Assembly (NCBI GenBank): GCA_032207245.1
Contig: CM063502.1
Coordinates: forward strand, 50,883,617 to 50,947,616
Source: Pardosa pseudoannulata
Lineage: Eukaryota > Arthropoda > Arachnida > Araneae > Lycosidae
Length of the DNA: 64,000 nt
Reading direction: 5' to 3'
The position numbers and the translations under genes are program-made. The notes under the pieces were generated by a model. That model saw only the letters and a program-made list of their open reading frames with translations, was not told the origin of the DNA and did no database searches. Shown in pieces: positions 55,083 through 64,000 of this stretch (positions within the stretch are counted from its first letter, which is position 1; the number at the start of each line of letters is the position of its first letter).

Positions 55083-55287
55083 TTAACACATTATATGCTG
55101 GCTTGGTGAATGCGATATTACGTGCATAGTGGGGGAATACCAAGAAATATACCAAGAAAAAAATAGTGGTGATCTCCCTTTCCCACCAATAACACACACT
55201 CTGCGCAAAAGGGAGATTACTCACTCCTGCAGATAACGATTGGCACGCCAAATGGGTTATCACCCGTTCCTGCATATAATGTGCTAA
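55083..55287 (+). mobile_element. TTAA-type MITE with 15-bp terminal inverted repeats
   Basis: TTAA at 55083-55086 is followed by CACATTATATGCTGG. The right end CCTGCATATAATGTG (55269-55283) is its inverse with one mismatch and is followed by CTAA, a one-base change from TTAA. The 205-bp body holds a 10-bp inverted pair, ATCTCCCTTT and AAAGGGAGAT, that could fold. The 86-codon minus-strand open frame across it (55036-55296) is not recognisable and is probably chance. Its termini differ from the CCCTTTAT family at 49808, so this is a second TTAA family. Confidence 0.75.
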
Positions 55288-55639
55288 AACAATCAAATGA
55301 TTGGAAGATTTTATATCAGTATAGTCCTCAGCTATTTACACCAGAGATATATGATATAGTACAAACTCCTTAATATGAAACATTAAGTAATACAAAGTAT
55401 ATCTCCTTCCCCAGCAAACACTGATATAAGGTAAATGTAATATAGATAAATTCACCTATACAAATACAAAACATTCATTTAAACTTAAAAATATACAATC
55501 CCCTAATGTACATTTTATTCAGTTTTATGTATGGAGTAAAAACTTTTCACAAGCAGTTTTCCAATATCTCCCCTCCTCCACACACAAATAAAAAAAAGAA
55601 ATTACCATACACACACACAAATAAGTGACCATTTATAGA

Positions 55640-55771
55640 CTGGCTGACTTAAAGGCATTCGGTCATCTCATTTTTCTTTCTATCCCCACACCTTCCCTAA
55701 AATAGCTTTTTTTTTTCTGATGACTAGACCATAGCACTCCAAACCAAACTAAACCAAATCCTATATTTGAT
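55640..55771 (+). mobile_element. Degraded SINE of the same family as the array SINE (3' part)
   Basis: CTAGACCATAGCACTCCAAA followed by CCAAACTAAACC closely matches the 3' end of the SINE at 14213-14387 (GTAGACCGTAGCGCTCCAAACCAAACC on its own strand). The upstream ~90 bp is too diverged to show a tRNA head with certainty, though TGGCTGACTTAAAGGC could be a decayed box A. No target duplication was found. The left limit is approximate. Confidence 0.6.
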
Positions 55772-55857
55772 CTAAAAGAAAAAAATTTCTTAAAGTTAAC
55801 CGATATCAACATTTACTTGTTTTACCTTCAAACTGTTTTTGTTCATCAAAAGAACTG

Positions 55858-55882
55858 AAAAAAAAAAAAAAAAAAAAAAAAA
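55858..55882. repeat. Poly(A) tract of 25 nt
   Basis: A simple A run between the SINE remnant and the probable 3' end of PTDSS2. Confidence 0.9.
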
Positions 55883-56021
55883 CACAGTACTGTTTTCAAT
55901 TATAAATCCATGCATAAAAAATATGTTTGTAATTTCAATTTAATAAAGTATTCTATACTTTATAAGCTAGGGTGTTGTGGTGTAGTACAATATATAGTCT
56001 GATAAAAAGAACAAAACATTT

Positions 56022-56037
56022 TTTATTTTATTTTATT
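56022..56037 (-). terminator. Candidate polyadenylation signals for PTDSS2
   Basis: Three overlapping AATAAA hexamers on the minus strand (plus-strand TTTATT at 56022, 56027 and 56032), followed downstream by the T/G-rich TGTTTTGTTCTTTTTATC. This is a good match to a cleavage site near 56000-56010. Confidence 0.4.
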
Positions 56038-57704
56038 TATAAGCTCATAAAGCAATTTCAAACAGATCTAATAATATAAATTACAGTCACAAACAAGAAA
56101 TTACTCATATGTAATGACACAAATAAATCCATCAGCAATCTCTTATAATAGTGACATAACATAACATAACTAAAAAAAAATAACTATAAATAAATGCGCA
56201 CAGTTATAATGTGTAATAAAGGAACGTGACCGTTTGGCACAAGTTAAACTTTCAAAAAAAAAAAAAAAGTTTACAAAAAGTGCAAAAATTTGTTGCTTGA
56301 AGCATTCAGAAAAACTTCCAGCATAATCACATAGTCATGCTTCAAGTGCATATTTTAAGTACACTAGGATCACAAAAATAATAAATTAATACACTTACTA
56401 AATTAAACATATTATAAAATAGAGATGCAAAAACCTCTCTACCAGAGTATAAAGCTATCAAAATGAGAATAATAATATCACTCTCATAACAAAACTGTAA
56501 AAATAGTGCCACCAAAAACCAATATTGCTTTTCAAAAATAAAGCTGCATTATATAAATATAAAAGGCAAAAACCCTACAAGTACACGCCTTTCACCCTCA
56601 TATAAAAATCTTGAAAATTATTAAAAGAACTATGGTACATTAACATAAAACATTGAATTCGACACAGTGTTACATATATCTGATTCATACCAACTTTATA
56701 ATAATGTCAGTAGTTCAAAAACATTTCTACATATTAACTCTAAACGTATTCAGATGTCAAACCAAGGAACATACACTTAAGCTCAAATTTTGGAACCTTT
56801 GTGTAAAAGACAAAAAGAACCCACAGCAACATTAAATTTTCAATTTCTTAAATGGTCCCCACAGATTTAATTCACTTAGCTATGAGGATCAACAGTCAGT
56901 AGTATGAAACATTGCATAGTTATTTTATTTTTCTCAAAAGAGACCAAGAAATAACCAAGTGATTCTGTTTATTCTGATATGTTTTTATAACAGTACTATG
57001 ATTCTACTAAAAAAGTTACAGAAAATAGTTCTGCATTAAAAAGTTATATTCTTTAATTAAACAAAATAGGATAACATTTCAATTTTACAGATATTTAAAA
57101 AAAAAGTACTGTCATATAAAATAAAAATGACTAATTATTAAGTAACATAAAAAAATGATGGTGAATAAACTATATTAAAGCAGGTATACTATGTAAAGTG
57201 CCAAATGACTAGTAGAGTTCACTCAAAAAATTACACAAATATATGAAAATATACAATATATTTAATAAACATTTTGAAGCAAAATTATCTTTAATCAATT
57301 CTTTTTTTTTTTTTTTAATTTGATAAAATTTATTTAAGACAGTTGATAAATTGTCTAATCTTTATATGAAAGCATTTAAACTACAAAATTTTTATACAAA
57401 ATCTTTTAATATACATTTATACATATCAACTGACAACCAGATATCAGAACATTCATATATTTAATGACAGTAATAAGTTTCTGAAACATTCAAGGAAAGA
57501 TGAGCAGGAGGTTACAAAAAAATATAACCTAAAAATATAAAACACAAAGAAACATGCAGCTTTTTAAAAACAAAATGAAATTCCAAGTAGTAATTAATAT
57601 TGAACAAATTATAATACTTCATCAAACAGCAAAATATAAGATTTTTTTTTAAGAATTGCACAATTAAATACAATCTAAAATTGTACCAGATATAAAAATA
57701 GACA

Positions 57705-57772
57705 ATCAGTATAATGCTCATGAGCCTGATGAGCATTACATTGGTCATCAGGCTTATAAGCATTATATTGAT
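57705..57772. repeat. 28-bp inverted repeat with 12-nt loop
   Basis: Arms 57705-57732 and 57745-57772 pair at 25 of 28 positions. All three differences are purine or pyrimidine transitions, so several become G-U pairs in RNA. It lies within the probable PTDSS2 3' UTR. Confidence 0.85.
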
Positions 57773-58347
57773 AAAGCCTAATTACGACAGTGAATTTTTA
57801 CAGGTATTTAAGAAGTTGCATGCTTTGTTAAAATTACCAAAATGTTTCATACAAACATTATGTAAAGATAAATATATTTTTGTGACCTAAAATATATTTT
57901 AGTTATATAAAAATTATAAATTTTTTAACTGTTAAAAGAAAAAGTTCATATCAAAAGCATTTTTTAGTGTCCAGATAAAAAATTATATTATTCAGTGTTA
58001 AATTTTAAAAATAATTATTTATATTGAGTCTAGAAAAAGTAGGAGAAAATCTTCACCTACATTTTTGCAACATAGTATGAGGAATGGAGATTCCAAGTTT
58101 TTGAAAGCAACTTTAAACCTCTATACTTGTTACCCTGATATCACTGTAATATGTATAAAATACCATGTTAAATTCTAAAAAATATATATGTAAACATGAG
58201 ATATAAAAACTATTATTTTGATGTAATGTTTATTCTATAAAGGACAAACTTAATTCAAAATTTTTCAAATTTTGTGTGCCTTAAAATTTTTATTTTATAC
58301 TTTAGTTTCTCAACAATTTTTTAAATTTGTGGTATAATACACGAAAT

Positions 58348-58684
58348 TTAATGTTCAGATTTGGCACAAGCTCGAAAATGAACATCTCCTTTATCATTGT
58401 CAGACAAAAAACCTCCTCCTAATACTGTTTCATCTTCATTTGATGCATTTAGATCCTGTGCTTCAAAATTTTCTAACTTTTTAGCTATAACAAACTTAGG
58501 AGAAAAATAAAATTTCCAAATTGTCCAAATAACCACAGCACATCCCCCTAATACCCAGAAATACAATATATGAGTAGGTACAGGTTTTGTAATAGTTTCA
58601 TAATCAAATTTAGCAATGACTAGAAATTCAGTTATTATGACAGCAACCATAACCCAAGATTGTCGTCCAAATGTCTTGCATGTT
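58348..58684 (-). CDS. PTDSS2: PTDSS2, terminal coding exon
   Basis: Last coding exon of phosphatidylserine synthase 2, an ER membrane enzyme that swaps the ethanolamine head group of phosphatidylethanolamine for serine. The acceptor AATTTGTTTAG precedes AACATGCAAG. The first A completes a proline codon begun in the previous exon. The exon then reads TCKTFGRQSW, two likely membrane segments (WVMVAVIITEFLVIAKF and ILYFWVLGGCAVVIWTIW) and a hydrophilic, acidic cytoplasmic tail (LNASNEDETVLGGG) ending CAKSEH and TAA at 58348-58350. Family knowledge: vertebrate PTDSS2 also ends with two helices and a polar tail of low conservation. The tail ending here matches that pattern. An in-frame ATG at 58704 lies in the intron and is not a start. 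Confidence 0.93.
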
Positions 58685-60028
<1,344 letters not shown>

Positions 60029-60174
60029 GGGTCATCTAAAAACTGAAAGTATTCTCTAGCTGACACAGCTCCAGCAAACACCATTAATAGCAAACGTAAC
60101 ACGTTTAGAAAATGAGGTGGCTCTAACCAAAGCACAAACTTCAAATAAAAAGTATTTAACTCTAGAAGTAATGA
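60029..60174 (-). CDS. PTDSS2: PTDSS2, internal exon
   Basis: 146 bp, 48 codons plus two bases. The acceptor TTTCTTTGCAG is followed by TCATTACTTCTAGAG. The peptide SLLLELNTFYLKFVLWLEPP then HFLNVLRLLLMVFAGAVSAR and EYFQFLDD is characteristic of phosphatidylserine synthases: the ELNTFYLKF block is shared with PTDSS1 and PTDSS2, and EPPHFL and REYFQFLDDP align better with PTDSS2. It spans a membrane helix pair. The donor is GTAAGT, and the split proline codon joins correctly to the exon at 58684. Confidence 0.93.
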
Positions 60175-61059
60175 CTGCAAAGAAATTTTTAAAAAAGCAT
60201 TTATATTTTTACAAATATCTAATTCAATGTACAAAATGTAAAGGCAATAAAACAAGATAAAATTATTTTTAAAAAATTGAATATAAAATGATGCTCAGAT
60301 GCCTTGCAAGCTTTACAATAATATTTAATAATGTACACAACTTACCAACCATTCAATATAATAATTTTATACATTTATTAGTATACAAAACAATATTAAA
60401 AGATGAAAAAGGCTATTTGCAGAATTATTTTTATGTATGTAATTATTTTTGTATATTTATATATTTCTTATGCAGGTATAAAAAATTTTGTTAAATGTAT
60501 AGATCGTAATTAATATCTTATTCATAAATGCTTAAAGAAAATATTATGAATAATATTAATTTTAAAATGTTGCAAAATGTTTGAGGGTAGTTATACAAGT
60601 ACTCTAACCATTACTCAAAATTTGTGTAGAATTCTTCAGGTATAAAAAATTATTTTAAAAGACTTAAGTCAAGAAACTAGACAGAACCTTTAATTTTCTA
60701 TAGATATCTGAATAAATATACAATAGGCTTTCTTGCTTACATAGTTAAGTTCATCTTGTGAAAAATTCTTACATGAGAAAAATGAATGCTATATTTGAAA
60801 TATGAGTACCAAAGAGTATAAAATTCAGTCATTATATTCTAAATACTATTCTATGACTCAAATCCAGTCATTATATTCGAAATACTATTCTATGACTCAA
60901 ATTCAGTCATTATATTCGAAATACTATTCTATGACTCAAATTCAGTCACTATATTTCAAATATAACTCAAATTATGCAAGCATGTATAATAAGGTTATGT
61001 TAAAAGAATCTTAGCCAGAAACTGAATAATTAATTAAATATCTCTATACATAATCATAC
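60175..61059 (-). other. PTDSS2 intron (885 bp)
   Basis: Donor GTATGA and acceptor TTGCAG, phase 0. Holds the 39-bp minisatellite at 60824-60972. Confidence 0.9.
60824..60972 (+). repeat. 39-bp minisatellite, ~3.8 copies
   Basis: Units start at 60824, 60863, 60902 and 60941, each beginning TTCAGTCATTATATTCGAAA or a close variant and ending CTATGACTCAAA. Units 2 and 3 differ by one base. The fourth is truncated and diverged. Because 39 is divisible by three, the plus strand shows a spurious repetitive open frame. Confidence 0.95.
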
Positions 61060-61293
61060 CAGAACAATGATTCCAAGCACACAAATCCATCTGGTAAATG
61101 ATGATGTTGGTTTCCAATCAAATTGTATCCAACTATAAGGACCAAATTGAGCAGCAATTCTTTTCAGTTTTTCTTTGTAAGTTGGAATAGCCCAGAGGCC
61201 TCTCCAATGATAAGGTTTCATGGATAAGTACTTCAGAGTCAACATTCCCAAGTAAATCCCAAGTCCATTACAAACAAGAGCATCCATAATCCA
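61060..61293 (-). CDS. PTDSS2: PTDSS2, internal exon with core PSS motifs
   Basis: 234 bp, exactly 78 codons, phase 0 at both ends (acceptor TTTAAG, donor GTATGA). The peptide begins [20 protein letters not shown] and contains [35 protein letters not shown] and [11 protein letters not shown]. These blocks align with the central PSS domain and are much closer to PTDSS2 ([26 protein letters not shown]) than to PTDSS1. A membrane helix is expected at each end, with the basic segment between them facing one side of the ER membrane. The exon starts at TGG, four codons before the GATGCT that encodes DA. Confidence 0.95.
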
Positions 61294-61950
61294 CTTAAAA
61301 AAAATTTAAAAATTAATATCTATAAGTAGTTTGTCTACACAGAAATATTTTTAATAGTCCTAAAAATATAAACTGAAATGAATTTAACAACTGCTTTTCA
61401 ACTTCAAAATTAGAAAAAATTCATAGCACATTTTAATGTATGAATGACAATATTTATATATATATATATATTAAATATACTTCCTTAAAATTATTAAAAT
61501 TTGCAATTAAAATAGGTTGCTTAAAATAGGCCTACTTAATTATAAAATTTAACAAGACATAAAATGTACATATATCAATGTACATATATTTTTCTAAAAT
61601 ATAAATCCCACTTCCCAAAGCAGAATTTCAAATGTAATCATTCTTCCCAAATAAATTAGGAAATAAAATTAGTTGTTATAAAGTTAATATGGTGAATATA
61701 ATTGAAAAAACAACTTACACACCTTTTCTACCTCAGATCTCAGAAGGATTAAATAACTTATACCATACCTAGCTGCTTTTGCACCCACCCTACAGCCTGG
61801 GTAAAGGTCCTCTCAAATAAAATTTTAGTTTAATTTTATAATTTTTATAAGAGTTACATTCTATGGCATTCCATTAATATAAAATATTTTAAATGTAAAC
61901 AACATAATTATGTAAAATGAATAAATCAGTATAAAATGAATACTTTCCAA

Positions 61951-62215
61951 ACAGGCAGCTAAATCCACCCACTTGGAAGGTGTGTATTTTAAAACTTAGT
62001 TACCACTATGAACACAAAGTACAAAAATAAATATTTCCAACATGGCTCGAAGGCATTATATTTTTAATGTTTTTTAATGGAAACTTTGATATTTCAAAGA
62101 TGCAACATACTACTCAGCATTCTTAATTATACTAATAAAGTTATGTAAAAATTTGTTTATGATTGGTTTGGTAGTTTTTGCAGTTATTTCAGATAAACAA
62201 AAATATTTTTCTTTT
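61951..62215. repeat. Diverged dispersed repeat in intron, copy 1
   Basis: Shares ordered blocks with 62471-62705: GGCAGCTAAATCC / GGCTGCCTGCAAG region, ATTACCACT or GTTACCACTA, CATGGCTCGAAGGCAT versus CATGGCTCAGAGGCAT, and TTATGATTGGTT. The limits are approximate. The repeat family was not identified. Confidence 0.6.
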
Positions 62216-62470
62216 ATAAAATAGTATATAGATTTTATAAATTGCAATTTTTTTAATGTAATTTAATTTTATGAATATATTTTAAATATTTTATTATTCT
62301 TATTCATTAATAGTTTCTTTGCAAACATTAAAAAAATATTTTTCCAAAAATGCAAAAAGAAATTTTCTAATAAAATGTAAATTATTGTTATAGAAAAAAT
62401 TCTACAAAGCTATAAAAAATATAAATTGTAAATGAAGAAACAGCAAAATTCTTTAACTTGGAATCAAAGC

Positions 62471-62705
62471 CAGGCTGCCTGCAAGAAATATGTATTTTAT
62501 GGCTAGATTACCACTAAGCATGCAAATGATTAAAGTAGCAGGAAAACAACTGTTTTCATCATGGCTCAGAGGCATAATTTGAATTTTTTAAAGATGGAAT
62601 ATGCAGCTTGGCACTCTCAGCTATTCCAATAAAATTGTGCAAAAATATGATTATGATTGGTTCATTTATTTTTGTGGTTATACTAGACAAACTTAAAATA
62701 TTCTT
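62471..62705. repeat. Diverged dispersed repeat in intron, copy 2
   Basis: Partner of 61951-62215, about 520 bp away in direct orientation. CATCATGGCTCAGAGGCATA and ATTATGATTGGTTCATTTAT are the clearest shared blocks. Confidence 0.6.
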
Positions 62706-62768
62706 CCTCTTTATACAATTATACGGAATAAGCAATTACTATTATTTTATACAATAAAGGTAACTCAC

Positions 62769-62882
62769 ATGATCCCACCAACATTCACTAAAATTTGGCA
62801 ACTGATGTTCTAGAGTGTATTCTAACACTTCAAACATAATGCTCATTACAGTGCAAATCCACCAATCACGAAGCATCAGGGT
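62769..62882 (-). CDS. PTDSS2: PTDSS2, internal exon (most 5' exon in window)
   Basis: 114 bp, 38 codons, phase 0 at both ends. Acceptor TTTTATTTTAG and donor GTGAGT. The peptide reads [20 protein letters not shown] then [18 protein letters not shown]. The [13 protein letters not shown] block is one of the most conserved of the PSS family, and it joins directly to WIMDAL of the next exon. Acidic and histidine residues in this stretch are among those known to matter for serine exchange in the family. Upstream exons with the N-terminal membrane segments are expected at higher coordinates and were not found before 64000. Confidence 0.93.
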
Positions 62883-64000
62883 CTAAAATAAAAGTTTCTA
62901 CTTAAATTCAGAACAATATCATGATTTCCCTCCTTAAAATGAAAGATAATATATAGCTAATAGAAATTTCAACATGGGAATTAAAAAATATATACATAAA
63001 TAAAATTGTTAAAAAATGTGAGACACAATAACAAAAAATTCTACATTCTGTTATTGCTAATCAAATAAACTGGTTATCAATCAATTTAAGATATCATTTA
63101 AGATAAATTGTGTGTAGTTAATGATTTACAATACATTCTATAAACTTATACAGGTATTATACATATAAAAAAGTATAGGAAATGCTGTCAAGACAAAATG
63201 TATAAATTGATAGGTCAATATTTATAACTACTACTTCAAAATAATCTTATTCAACTGCAATGCATCTCTTCCAATATTTTTTTACAGGGGGGGGTGCCCA
63301 AAACATACTTAAAATTGTTTTTGTGAAACTCCTGGAGCATTTGTAGTGAATTTTCTTTTATTACATCCTTAGATTTTAAAGATCACCATGAAGTAACATG
63401 GAAATAAGAGTTACAAAGCACCATGCCATATCAGATGTATATGGAAAATTGAATTTTTTGTCAATCTCAAACAATAATTATGTTATGCAATACAGTGAAA
63501 AAATGCTTAAATAACAGCAGGTTGCCAAAACTATATTGATTCTTGATTAAAAAATTATAAAACAAAGAAAATTTTTGTGTCCATTATGATGCAGTCTATT
63601 ATGATAAGGATGGTACAAATAACATGAGGTGCTTGACAATCGGACTGTGGTTTTTCATAAATTATAAAAGAACACAGTATAGTTGTATTGTATGACATAT
63701 AAAATTTTTATTTAATATGTTTACACATACTACACAAGTCATAATGCTATGGAAAGCATGTGTATCTGAGAAAATATAATCAAGAAAAAGAAAATGCAAA
63801 ATAATTAGAAGTATAATACTGAAGAACATTCATCAAATCTTTGAAATAGGATATATAATTTCAAAGATTGTTTTATTGTGCTTTGTCTTGCTGCTAAATC
63901 TCTGAACTAAATTCTTAAACTTATTTAAAATAAGAATAAAATCTATTTTAAATGATCAGCTTTAACTGATTTAGTACAAATCATCAGCCAAACATTTGGC
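62883..64000 (-). other. PTDSS2 intron, continuing beyond the window
   Basis: No further PTDSS2 exon was recognised up to 64000. The stretch holds a mariner-type remnant and a run of eight G at about 63289-63296. Confidence 0.6.
63225..63440 (-). pseudogene. Decayed mariner/Tc1-type transposase C-terminus
   Basis: Read on the minus strand, codons near 63283-63230 give KYWKRCIAVE, a stop, then DYFEV. This matches the WxRCIxxxGDYFEG pattern at the C-terminus of mariner-type transposases. Further upstream (about 63435-63380) SDMAW...FVTLIS recalls the PDMAPCDFFLFP region, but with frameshifts and several stops. Terminal repeats were not found. It is old intronic transposon debris. Confidence 0.5.

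Larger units (their letters stand above)
56010..58347 (-). other. Probable 3' UTR of PTDSS2
   Basis: About 2.3 kb of AT-rich sequence with no coding frame lies between the PTDSS2 stop codon and a cluster of poly(A) signals. It contains the 28-bp hairpin at 57705-57772 and a T run at 57302-57316. The extent is inferred only from signal position. Earlier TTTATT/AATAAA matches could end the transcript sooner. Confidence 0.4.
61294..62768 (-). other. PTDSS2 intron (1475 bp)
   Basis: Donor GTGAGT, acceptor TTTAAG, phase 0. Holds a diverged pair of repeats at about 61951-62215 and 62471-62705 and a short TA run near 61453. Confidence 0.9.

Noticed and set aside
55036..55296. 86-codon minus-strand open frame
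   Set aside because: It covers a 205-bp MITE almost exactly and has no recognisable domain.
60802..61014. 70-codon open frame with repeating IQSLYSKYYSMTQ
   Set aside because: It is a by-product of the 39-bp minisatellite on the strand opposite PTDSS2, within an intron.

Overview
This is a eukaryotic, strongly AT-rich window. It has spliced exons with GT..AG borders, tRNA-derived SINEs, piggyBac-like, hAT and mariner-type element remnants, and long (TA)n tracts. The one recognisable protein gene is a metazoan phosphatidylserine synthase 2. The SINE tails of CCAAA type and the overall texture suggest an invertebrate, possibly an arachnid or other arthropod. That assignment is a guess from pattern, not from a search.

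Layout. (1) Positions 1-45960 are one tandem array of about 31 copies of a ~1.49 kb unit. It is already running at the left window edge and ends abruptly inside a unit. Each unit carries a class II (Leu/Ser-type) tRNA-like gene split in the anticodon loop by a ~282-nt insert, then a T-rich Pol III-type terminator and a length-variable (TA)n tract. The rest of the unit is AT-rich spacer. The array has an A-B-A arrangement of unit variants, and one unit holds a SINE with an 18-bp target duplication. (2) Positions 45961-56000 are non-coding DNA with small transposons: three TTAA-flanked MITE-like elements, a complete internally deleted hAT element with an 8-bp target duplication and a decayed transposase C-terminus, a tRNA pseudogene, SINE debris, a near-perfect 88-bp foldback, a perfect 100-bp palindrome and an old 430-bp tandem duplication. 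(3) Positions 56000-64000 hold the 3' part of PTDSS2 on the minus strand: four coding exons (276 codons plus stop), three introns and a probable long 3' UTR. The introns contain a 39-bp minisatellite, a (TA)n tract, a diverged repeat pair and, further upstream, a mariner-type transposase remnant. The 5' exons lie beyond the right edge.

The most unusual object is the tRNA-like array. The interrupted tRNA keeps matching A and B boxes, a perfect 7-bp variable-arm stem and matched anticodon-stem halves. The ends of the insert pair to give a bulge-helix-bulge-like fold of the kind cut by tRNA splicing endonuclease. Cutting at the standard 37/38 position would give anticodon TGT (Thr) in a class II body. 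That is either a decayed tRNA spread by tandem amplification or an unorthodox V-arm tRNA. Expression data would decide.
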